Below the pieces are notes generated by a model. The model worked only from the letters and a program-made list of their open reading frames with translations, was not told the DNA's origin and did not search any database. Shown one piece after another: positions 44,170-54,749 of a DNA stretch of 64,000 bases (the stretch's first letter is position 1; the number at the start of each line of letters is the position of its first letter). The translations under genes were made by a program, and so were the position numbers. Source of the stretch: Ceratodon purpureus (Eukaryota > Streptophyta > Bryopsida > Pseudoditrichales > Ditrichaceae); the NCBI GenBank assembly GCA_014871385.1, contig CM026426.1:1473544-1537543 (forward strand), written 5' to 3'.

Positions 44170-45444
44170 ATGACGAAATGGTGAAGGGCATGGGTACGAA
44201 ACGAGTGATGTCCCGCACTCTTCGGGACTGGATTCACAACTTCGTAGTCACAAACGCGGCCACATTGCAACACTACAGAAGGTGCGATGTTTACGTCATT
44301 ATTAACAGGAGGGTTCCTTTATCACAGATTCGGAACATGACTAAACATAGGTTTGCGTCATGTTTTCACGTTACTATTAACATACGTTAAGATAGGAACA
44401 CGTCATCATAAACACGTATTGACGTCTAAGACAGTCCGCTTGCGCTAACGCATGCTGCCAATAACGTTAAAACGCGTCACTCTATTGAAGATAATCCCCT
44501 AGTAATTTGCTGTAACCATGAATGCTGATGGTGTTTGACAAAACAGCAAATGTCGGGATGTGTCTTATTCTAGGGCGTACGAGGTCGAGAAGTCGTCCAA
44601 GTTATTACTCGGGAGAGGGAGCCAACGTGGACGAGGTGGGCGAAGGAGACGCCCACCTTTTGTCAATTCAGCACAGGCGAGGGCCATGCCACCATTTTCA
44701 ATGTGGCTAAGAACAGCGGTTGACACAGACCGGGCAGCTCGATCGAGGCGCATCGATCAGACTACGTACGACTTGTCCAGACCTCCCAGTGTAAACGCAA
44801 CGGCCTATCGATCGATGAAGGCCTACGGCATGCACTTCCGCTGCCGCTCAATTGAAGCGTCTTGCACCACCATGGACAGTGGAGTGCACGCTACCTTCAC
44901 CGACGACGAAGGGGCACAGACAGAGCAGTACGTGGGGCATGTTGAAGAAATACTGGAACTAGACTATAGGCGCACATGCGTTGTAGTTCTACTCTGTTCA
45001 TGGGTTAAAGGAAGAATGGGAGGTGCGTCACCAACAATGAAGCGAGATGAACATGGCTTTATGTCTGTCAACTTCGCTGATCAAAACAACATACCTCTAG
45101 GTCCCCAATCGTTTGCGTTCCCCATTCACGTGCACCAAGTGTTTTATGTTCAAGAGGATGGGCCGTGGAAAGTAGTGTGCAAGGTTGAGGTTAGCGGCAG
45201 CCGTGGAGCACGCGCATTTGCTGATGAACATGATGACGCTGACACAGTGATCACCAACAGCCCCCATCCATGTGGCGCCAGTAACGTAGACAGACGTGGA
45301 AGAGGGCACTCGGAAGCGGAAGATTCCATAAGGAACGGCTCTTTTGTCCACGTTCACGTAGTAGAGCCTGTGGGAGCAGGAGATGTCGCTGACGATGAGG
45401 ACTCGGACCACCTCCTTGGCGATTCATCAGACAATGATGAATGA
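44170..45444 (+). pseudogene. CACTA transposase, 3' part: end of DUF4218 and DUF4216-like region (element 1)
   Basis: This is the continuation of the gene interrupted at 35021. 44170-44281 gives EMVKGMGTKRVMSRTLRDW.. and ends at a donor-like CAGAAG then GTGCGA. After an intron with more GTCAT..AACGC motifs, the frame open from 44560 becomes convincing from about 44640: MPPFSMWLRTAVD, LSRPPSVNATAYRSMKAYG, VGHVEEILELDYRRTCVVVL, CSWVKG, HGFMSVNFAD, HQVFYVQEDGPWKVV. This is the DUF4216 pattern found at the C-terminus of TNP2 transposases. An acidic tail (VADDEDSDHLLGDSSDNDE) ends at TGA 45442. The true acceptor is uncertain. Confidence 0.8.
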
Positions 45445-45469
45445 AGACTTCAGGACCTAATTTGCATGA

Positions 45470-47221
45470 CATCATAGCATGTTCCAAGTGACGCACTGTC
45501 ACGCGTTTGTAATTCCAAAAAACATTCGCTTATGTCCACGAAGTAGTCATTAATGTTAATGTTACGTCAGTGGTGACGCTCGGGCTATCAATGGAGACGC
45601 TTGCTTGTCTAGAATGACGCAACAAATGTTGAAATCTCATGTCAACATTGACGTGAGAGGTACAGCGCAACCGGACTTGAAGCAAATCACCACACGGTTA
45701 CTTTAAGTAAATCACACATTTGACATTACAAAGGAATTTGGTTGTTCACCAAGCACAGCAGAGGCACAATTTCCAACCCTAAATGTGCACAGACATGTTT
45801 CCATGACCGCACTCTCCTATTCAATACACACATGCGAATCCCTCAAGCAGAAGTAGATTCTGTTAAAGCCTTTGTGCTCAACGTCGAAAGGTACGGTATC
45901 TATACAGGAAGTAGATTCAGTACAACTCCAAACAGACTATACAAGTTTCCGTGACGAGCGACTCGTGCTCGGTAGTCCAATGTGCAGCTGGGTATGTAAA
46001 ACTTTGCCTATCCCTGACGTGCAGAATCCCCCAACCAACTCACGTGTAGAATTCCCTGGCTCTCCGGGTTCGCACACGCAGCAGAGTTTGAAGCCCTATT
46101 AGAGCTTCTGGCGTCGCTGGTCCTGAAGGGAAACGCGACTAGAGAATCCGCCATGACCATCAGGAGCTCAGTGGTGCAGCACACTGTCCAACGCCATTCC
46201 GCTCCGGGCTCCACTAGCTTTGCAATGTGTCTAAACTCCCGGACATCCATGCCGCGACCCTTCGCTCGCTCCACCTCTGCCATCCATGGCGGCAGGTCTT
46301 CCACAGTTTGCGGAGCCTCCGCGGTTAAACCCACTGCTGCTCTCGTCCTCCTCGATGTTGCAAGACGCACGCTCGCCATTTCAGCAAATGCTCTGTCTGT
46401 GCCCCCGGCCTTCCCCCCCACCCCCGACTCGGGCATGGCTGACCTATGAAGTGTGGCGCACTCACACCTCCTGGTGACCACCGATCCTGTTGACACTATC
46501 CAAGCACAGAAAACCTAGGATGTAAACACGTTTTCGTAAACACAGCTTGACTCAATTTCATGTTTACCGTGACGCTCGCGTCACTATTGACATCCCCTAG
46601 GATGTTGACTAGGTCGAGCCCTAGGTGCCACGTTGGCCGCACCTTATCCGCACAAGGGACACGTCAGCTGTTCCAATATGTCATATGAGACACATACTTG
46701 ACGCGTTTTGATGTCACTGGAAACAAACGCGTCACTATTGACACCCCCCCGGTCTGTTGACCTTGTTCAACCCTTGAGTCCATGTCAGCCATAGCTTCCA
46801 CGTCAATTGGTCACATCAAAAACGCTTTCCACGTCGGATCTCTAATAACGTCACTTTTAACACATTTTAACATGTATGACACCCATCTATGTTAAAAGTG
46901 ACGTGCGGACTTTAGATATTACCATATTTAGCCATTTGAAAATCACCGCGAGGTAAAAAACCCCTTCAAAAAGTTACTTTTCCACACTGCCGGATCTACC
47001 TTGTATGTCTCTCTTGACGCTGCTATGTCACTCGTAACATCCAAGGTGACGTAAATTTATTTCGCGTCAAAGCCGCGTCAAATGTGACATTCGCACGTTA
47101 ACCCTACTTGACGTACACTACGTCACTTTGGACCAGATTTCCACACTAATTTCGTATAGTCTGGGCCCGTGTCTTCTTTGACGCGTTTTTACGTCCCCTA
47201 AGCCTCGGTTTTCCTCTAGTG
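45470..47221. repeat. Right-hand subterminal repeat region of element 1
   Basis: GTCA-containing motifs paired with aacgc or gacgc recur at about 45480-45660 and densely at 46540-47200 (gatgtcactggaaac, cgcgtcactattgacac, acgtcacttttaacac, ttgacgcgttttta). They stop at ttttcctctagtg, ending 47221, a plausible CACTA-type right end. The small gene at 46008-46436 lies inside this region. Confidence 0.6.
46008..46436 (-). CDS. Unnamed small-domain protein, third locus
   Basis: ATG at 46436 (MPESGVGGKAGG..) opens 142 codons; the frame also extends upstream without a better ATG. Residues about 42-100 (PQTVEDLPPWMAEVERAKGR, GMDVREFRHIAKLVEPGAEW, RWTV, TELLMVMADSLVAFPF) match the domain at 2261-2791 closely, sharing PQ.VE.L.PW, VERA.GRG, IA, PG.EW.WT, E and IM/VM, S and FP. 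The 41-residue core aligns without gaps. It sits in the right subterminal region of element 1 on the minus strand. The protein is small and basic-rich at the N-terminus, with no signal peptide. Function unknown; conservation across three diverged loci argues that it is or was translated. Confidence 0.6.
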   Translation of the reverse strand: MPESGVGGKAGGTDRAFAEMASVRLATSRRTRAAVGLTAEAPQTVEDLPPWMAEVERAKGRGMDVREFRHIAKLVEPGAEWRWTVCCTTELLMVMADSLVAFPFRTSDARSSNRASNSAACANPESQGILHVSWLGDSARQG

Positions 47222-48844
47222 TTTACACGTGTGCAATTACTACTGGAATAATTGCGAAATCGAAGTAAATTAGACTGGGTTTATTAGAGAGGAACACTAA
47301 TTACTGCATAGCAATGGATCTCGGTTCATAAAATTCTGGATCCTGCAAGTAGGTGTTAACAATCACAATCCACTTTGCATCTTAACTATTTCACTAAAAC
47401 AACATACTGAAAGGACACGAATCAGTGATCAATTGCAACCATGTGTGCGAAATGAAAGTTAAACTCTTAATTTCTCTCCTTTAACGTTACATAAAAAATG
47501 AAGAAAACATGACTACGCATCGAATATTACCGGCCTATCTCCAGTACGTTGAAGAACTGGCATACACGGAGAATGTCTACTCTTCACCGTCTACTACATC
47601 TGACACCGATCAGATCAATTTGTAGACCCTCCTGTAAACTACGAGTCCGGTTCCGCAACCCTGTATGCAAGCACTGAAAATTAATAGTCGGTACCATATC
47701 GTTTGTACCTGTCCCACACGTCACATACTTCTGACGTATTGCTCCTTACTCCACTGCTTGCCGAAAAAATAGGAACCTGTTCATACATGCATAATTCAGA
47801 ATTCCTTGAAAAAAATGTTTATAGCTGTTATTTATTATAATCCATACGTAACTGCGTTATTTGAAAGCAAACATCCATGGCGTATAGTGTGGAGCTGGAA
47901 ATATGTAAAAAAGGAACAAAAAACGATGAAAAGTAAATATAAGCAATAAAATATAACAATACGATCCATCTCGGTAAACATTGACAGTTACCGCGAGCCT
48001 ATGAGCTTCTATGGGCACGCGATTAAAATTCTGTAAACATTCCTAGATTAAAAGGAGTATGTTTCAAGGTGCATTCAGAATCTCTACCGAACACAGTCAC
48101 CGACCACTGATTGTGTGAAAGGTACCTGACGATGCCACCACGTTTGTATGCCCAACGTTGATGGAGCCTAAAGTCAAACATTGTACACTGTAAGATATCA
48201 GTTCCACGGAGCAGATTAGATGGGGACAGCTGAACAGTAAGCCAAAAACACAGATTACGTGCCACTCTGCAACCAAGGTGTAGGCTCGGTCACTTGCTCT
48301 TTCATGTTAACCTACAAATTATGTTCAAGTGTTCAACAGTTCTTGAACGATCTATAGTCATATATAACACCGAAATATCCAGCCCTTCTACTATTTGCAT
48401 TCTCCTACCTAAATCATATCGGTTTCTATTGTGCAGCATAGTTCATCTTATTACCAATATACCCTTATAGGCAGAAATTATATCTTGGAATGGAGACGGA
48501 TTATCATTTACCTGCAATGCGTGACTCTCTTCAGTTACCAAATCCACATTCACTTGCCAAAGTTCATGACCAATGCGTTAAGTACAGGTACAAACATATT
48601 CATTCAGTAGCCAGAGGTCATGTCTCCACCTAGGAGAATCGTAGTTCCAAAATAAACTACATATTCCTGCTTGTGCGTAACTTATTAGTTCGCGAGAACG
48701 TCAAAGACATTGCCAAAAAAGGGTGTATAAATCCAGAATTACCAATTTAGCCATGTACATTGTACCGCACCGATGTATGCACATAAAAAACGTTATGTAC
48801 AAGAAAGCAAAAACAGAAACAAAGTTAATGATGAGAAACGTTAC
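47222..48844. other. No gene seen; boundary between the two CACTA elements
   Basis: This is the downstream region of the minus-strand TnpA-like gene 2. cactaattactgcatagcaa at about 47293 loosely resembles the CACTA end seen at 59246, but not well enough to call the left terminus of element 2. Confidence 0.3.
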
Positions 48845-51800
48845 TCAGATGGACTTTCTACTGATGTAGCTGTACCTTTGAGGGAATGCAACCACATGTG
48901 TGCGCTTCCATAGGACTACGCCATTGATCGTGTCCCCGAGTTCAAACTGATTTGCCGGCTCATGGGGTTTCATAAGCGGAATTTTATGATCGAACACCTC
49001 CAACACATCAACTCGTAACCATCCGGAAGGTATTGGTTTCAGATGGAACAAGTCTCTGTCCACTCCGCTGATCGCACCAATGGCTACTTTGTTCCTACGG
49101 TCTTTAGGGTCCAGTAGATAAACTTTCTCTTCTTTCTTGAACTGCGGTTAAAGAATCATGCCATCCAATTGGGTTAGATGATAGCGTAATCTACAATGTC
49201 ATGAACGAGTCCCGCAAAGTATTAGGAAGACTTTTTTGTGCTATTATTTTATCCTACCTTCCTGAAGACCCTCTTCGTTGCATCCACGGACGACCCTTTC
49301 TTTTGGACAGCTTTGTGTGGGATTCCGACATCCGCAACCCAGTCAGTCGCAGATGTGTCCACTTCCTGTGATTATCCATAAAAACACAAGTGAAAAATCA
49401 ATTACAGACATCGTGCATGACCTCCGCGATCAGAGGTATTAACACGACTACACTAGCGTGGTATGTGAATAGCGAATAATCCAATACCAGAGGTTAATGA
49501 TCACAATGTTTGATCCCGTATACGCATATAACCAGGTGTTCTACAACTAATCACACGATAATTACCATTCTCTCTTCTAATACACAACTAGTTGCATAAA
49601 TAGCACCAGTTCAGTACTCTTAAATTAAACCCGCAACAAATGTGTTAAGTCGTTGACACTCACCTCTGATTCTTCTACATCCACGACCGCATTTCCGGCA
49701 ACACCCATTTTTTTCCGAATGCTCTTCTTCTTGATCACTGTTTTCTTCCGTCCCTGTTTTGATGTTTGTGCCGCGCTGGTATTTCCAATTGCATCTGCAA
49801 CCATAGTAGATGCCCGAGTGCCAATTCTTCTGCAACCGCATGTGCGGGTCTGTGTTGTCTCTAATATTGGCGAAGAGGATCCTGCCTTCTTCACTGCAGG
49901 CTGGCTGCACAGAACGTCTGTTTTATCCACTGCAATGCAATGGTGCTGCACATCTTCGTCATCACTTCTCAGCTCCTTTGCCTGGACATCGATCCCCTTC
50001 TCCACTGCCTGGCTGCACAGATCACGAACAGTTTGCACACAAGTAGTACTCTGTCCAATTTTTTTTTTTACTCGTTTTTAGAATTGACAAAACTACTGGT
50101 TCTGGTTCGTGAGGTACTCCAACACTTTGACTAACACCATCTCTGTCAATCTCTATTGCCTCTGCAGGGGAACTTTTGACATTTTCTTCGACATGACCAC
50201 TGCCGGCCACGGTCGAAGGCCGAAATTCGAGACTCTCTGAGGGAATCGCATCGTTGATGGGATTGGCAAGTCCTGATATGTTAGCACTCGGGGTTTGTCC
50301 AACACCTTCCGACGTTCCATCTTTTCCACTGCTTTCTGCTCCATCTGCGCATGGTTCTCTCACCTCAGGTAAGTCCACGTTAAGCCCCTTTACTATTTGC
50401 ATTAAAATATTCTCCACTCTGCTCATAGAAGCACTGTTTTTCACCCTTGCCTCGATCGCCAGCGACAGCTTCACGTCGATGGCCTTCATCGACTCCTCCT
50501 GTTCCTTTGCGTTTTTCTCTAGCAACGCAAGCTTCGTAAGTGATGCACGAGTTTCGCCCTGCATCATATTGCAATGCGCTTAAAAATATCAATGTAAGAA
50601 GTCTACTTTTATATGAGATTGTTAACCTATGATATCTGACATGTCCGAATGTAGATTCAGTCCATGACCATACTGGTCTTGAATACAGTGAGTATCTTCG
50701 TAACCAAAATTTAAAAACGTACGTACCAAATCCACCCCCAAAGTAAAACTGTGTCAATGTAGAAAAATACATTGAGGTATTTTCTATTGTGTGCTCCTAA
50801 AAACACAAGCTGTCTATTTTGTGGAGGACAGACACTCACCGTCCGGCGCTGGAAACTTCCTCTCTCTATGTCTTCCGCCACATTGGAAATACCTGGACTG
50901 CTATTACGCTTCCTCTTCTATGTGCATCTCGTGTGGGCACATCTTATGTTAGTAATTATGGACGTTGACATCCGGTTCGCGTTTAAGGTATTCAGTCACA
51001 AACAATCCACTGTATAGTTTCCAACAACATCAAATCTATTAACTTATCATGCCATGCTTACAAAGACATTCATCCGACTATAAATTGGAATCCATTCAAT
51101 TAACAAACACTCACCAACATAGCCGCTTTCCTTGCGTTATCCAGTGCGGCCGGTGCGGTTGATGTTCTTGACTTTCGACCTAGCGTAGCGCATCTCCTCT
51201 GCCTTATCCTCCGTGGATGGCATCTCCCAATATTGCTTCAGATTCTCCCACTGATCCTCCTGTATGTGAGGAGGGCACTTTATTTCAATCGGGTCTCTTC
51301 TGGAATTTGCTTTCTCTTTGACATACGCATCCTTTAATCGCGCCCTCTCCTTTATAATCCAGTTCGATATGTGTTTGTGATAACCATCCTTGTCAAGGGT
51401 GTTGTCAGCAAACTCAAAATCTTCATCCAGCGCATTCTTCAAGTTCCTCTGTCCGTCTGGGTCCTGTTTGCCGAAGTTTATGCAACTCATGTCAAGCATG
51501 CTTGGAACATACTGCCTTAATGCAACTTCCCAAAAGGACTTACCAATAGATGCTCCGTCGACTTCACCGCCTTCGTTCGATACGACCAAATACGGTTTCA
51601 GTCCTTGCTCCTTCCTCTCCTTCGCAAGTTGCACCATCTGCTTCCTGTACAACCTCCGAGACGCTCTCGCTATCGACTCTAATTTCATGGTGTCCTCAAT
51701 CCTCACCTCTTTTTCAAATGCCCCTTCGGCTTCATCTACATTGACAGCGCCATGCGTTGGATCATCTTCTCCTTGGTCATGTGCACTTGGCCATTAGGAT

Positions 51801-53376
51801 TCGAAGCTCGGTCGGGTCATCGGAGCATAGCCACCGTAGGGATTTCCACCATTCGAACTCGAAGGATCTCCTCGAGGACGCCCAATTTCTCCAGGACCTA
51901 CCCACGGCTGCGATGGCAGACGCTGTTGCTGTAAACTTTGAGGTTGTGAAGGGGGAGGTATCCATGGAGGAGGACCTTGCGGAGGGGGAGGCATAGACCA
52001 GGTTGTGCCATGTGGCATATGCGGTGCATGGGAATTCCAGGGAATTCGAATCGGCTGATAACTCCATGATGGATTCCAGACCCATCCTTGCGGTGTGTAC
52101 TGCCACTGACCTGCAAGTGGCTGTTGTCTTCGTGACGAATCACTACCCTGAGAGGCTATCGGAGCTTGGGATGGAGTAGGAGACTCAGTGGAACCGCGAC
52201 CAGGGTTGCTTGACCACGGCGATACAACCTCTGGAGACGCTTGAACCTGTGGCTTTGTCTTTCTGCTTAAACGATGTAGTTCAAAGTCCTCTCTCTCCGG
52301 AGCCTGGTGCGATCCTATGTTTTTTTCAAACCCTGCGAACAAATAAACAAATTTTGATCCAATGAAACGTCAATTACTGCTTAACATTCGCAGGAAATAT
52401 CGTAATTATAGCCAAAATATGGACAACGGAGACGTGACCGAAACAGTAAAAAAAATAAAAACCCTAACTCCATACAGATTTGGCTATTCCATGGTCGTTT
52501 CTACACAAACACATACAACTTCTTTAAAGGACAAGCCATTAAGAGACACAATATATTCTTACATGTGTCATGAGGTATACATCTGCGTTATAGAGTAGCA
52601 TCAAACACATTGGAGGATACAGAGAATTCTAGACCACCAAGGCGATGCCGAACACATTAGGGTTTCCAGAGAAAGATATACAGGGACTTGCACTACACCT
52701 CAATGAAAATAGAACGATAACAAATTACTTCTGACCTCACTCAAAGTTTACGCTCAGTAGCTTCATTAAAAATCCATGAAAACGACTGTGAAACGTACCT
52801 GGGACAGTGTTGGGGTCCGCTTTCCCACGCACTTGCTCCGATGATGCACTGGTTGTGCTCATAATGTTCGCTGCGCTTGGAGACAGTCGCCGAGCTCCTT
52901 CCAACCTCGAACTTCTACGGCGTGCACTGTCTTCTTTCGGAATCGACGACTTAGCTTCCCCAAGATTGCCACGCCTGGGGGGCCGATACGAGTCACGTCT
53001 GCAGAACCAGAAACACAATAAGGCGCATCGGCAATACTCTCAGCCTTTCTTCTAGAAAATGACGACATAGTTACCATGTTCAGAAGAGGCTTAGACTACG
53101 GTATGAACGAGAAAGACTGCGCCTTGATAAATCCATGCCGCCTAAAGCGGCACGTGGCATGGGTGAGAACTGATGTTTTGCAATTAGGGTGAGTGATGTA
53201 GAAACTTACAAACTTTTTGCGGCCTCTTCGAGTGGAAGCATTCTAGCGCGCAACTCTGCCACTCTTCGGTTTCGCTGCTGAAGGTATGCGTTCTCCTCTT
53301 CCTCCTCCTCGGCTACATCTTTCTCTGAACCTGAACTGCTAGAGAAATTGACTTGCTCTGTGTCTGAGTCAGTCAT
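48845..53376 (-). pseudogene. TnpA-like protein with Transposase_24 and DUF8039-like regions (element 2)
   Basis: Seven exons with GT-AG borders: 53376-53210, 52998-52799, 52332-51115, 50917-50840, 50558-49664, 49365-49258, 49141-48845. The N-terminus is acidic (MTDSDTEQVNFSSSSGSEK). A Pro/Gln/Trp-rich stretch (PPPPQGPPPWIPPPSQPQS) precedes Transposase_24 (WIIKERARLKDAYV, WENLKQYWEMPSTEDKAEEM). A helical Lys/Glu segment follows, and the last exon is a DUF8039-like block (VYLLDPKD.., ELGDTINGVVLWKRTHV). Exon phases agree where checked. Damage: TAA at 51796-51794, a frame change near 51135-51150, and one at the 11-T run 50059-50069. By family it should bind the element's subterminal DNA; that is inferred. 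It is divergent from the transposase gene at 54750. Confidence 0.8.
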
Positions 53377-54749
53377 GATGAGTGCCCCCAACGTATAGCT
53401 CTAAAAACGGCGAGCTCTAACAACGAGGAATACAGCTTCCGTTTTCTGAAACCCTACATGAAACAGTACCTCTGGGCGGGTCAAGTTGTGAGAAATCAAA
53501 ATGAATCACTTCTTTAGGCCCACATCATGTCACGGCCGTGGATGCCTGCTCTCTAGACTTCTTACCCTAATGATATCGAGAGAACTGAAATCTCGCACTC
53601 TCTTGTTCTAAGGTACTGACATTGGAAACTGTGCCTCGAATGCATGGAGACGCGTCTCAGTAGTGCACTGTTCCTCTCTCGTTCTTCATTTACTCCTCCT
53701 CCAGTTCACTTTTCTGTCACTACTTTTTCTGCACACTCCTTTTTCCTCGACCTTTTTCTGGGAGTTTAGTAATTTTCACAAAGTATTTGATACATCATTT
53801 GTGATATAGTACTGCATATACTCTTCAGTGTATCTTACGGGGCTCTGTACGTGACTAAATTCAGGGTTTCTGCGGCACTCGATCCGTAGACTTGTTCCAG
53901 CTCTACGGCTAAGGTATGTAATTATTTCGAAGTTGCATTTTTGTGCAGGTCGTTGCTAATCTACCTTTGCACGTTCAATATTCCAAAGTTTCTTGTTTCA
54001 TGTGGTTATTATTCCAAATTTCCCTATGTCAATCCTGGGTTTCTTACAGCCTTCACATCCCCGACCGGGTCCTGCACTACTAATTTTGGTTTTTCATATG
54101 GCAGAATTTTTAAGAATAATCACTCTTTACTCTAGAATTATGCATTATAATTTACATTTTAGAATGGGGTTAGCCATCCGAGTACATGCTGAATCTGAGA
54201 ACTCTCTTGAAGATGGAGGCTCCAGTTGTAAGCATGTAATCAGGTGTTTAGGCTTTGCAGTTCCTCGATATAGAGTTGTGGGAACCTTCTGGTACGACTT
54301 TCTTCGAGTCCAGCGTTAAAAGCAGTACCGTGTTAATAATTTTGTATTAACACAGTTCTTGAAGGTGTTTCTATTGTGATCCGTTCTGTTCATTCAGTAC
54401 TAATCTGTTTTGAAACGGAAGTTCTTTTGGCCGTGTATGGAATTCTTTTCATCGCTCCGTATAATTGAATATCAGAGATTCTCCGTTTTATATGGAAGTG
54501 AGAGTAAACATCTGATATGAATCTTGAATTTAACTTGCTCGGGCAGAAACTTGAATGACGTCTATTATCGTCAGTGTCATCGCAGTCCTTACCTAAGTCA
54601 CATTATATTTTATACTCTCCCAAATTCCAGATGTCCAAATTTCCTTACCTCAGAGACAACTAATTTCTTCTCTAACAACTTCGTCGTTTTTATGTGCAGC
54701 GTATTCATGGTGTCCCCTGGTATTCACATAGACGGTATCTGACAAGAAG
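53377..54749. promoter_or_regulatory. Divergent intergenic region of CACTA element 2
   Basis: The 1.4 kb between the start of the TnpA-like gene (minus) and the transposase gene (plus) must hold both promoters and first untranslated exons. I see no clear TATA pair or repeat array, and the frames inside are short. Confidence 0.4.

Larger units (their letters stand above)
21831..47221. mobile_element. CACTA (En/Spm) element 1, approximate extent
   Basis: A minus-strand TnpA-like gene (21831 to about 25203) and a plus-strand TNP2/TnpD-like gene (31697-45444, split by the gypsy insertion) diverge. Subterminal-type GTCAT..AACGC repeats occur from 22.5 to 47.2 kb. A candidate right terminus ending TAGTG lies at 47217-47221 (ttttcctctagtg), where the repeats stop. 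The reverse-complement start (cactagagg) was not found on the left, so the left end is a minimum estimate. Extra small genes lie at 26329, 28366, 30743 and 46008, making it larger than a minimal two-gene element. Confidence 0.6.
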
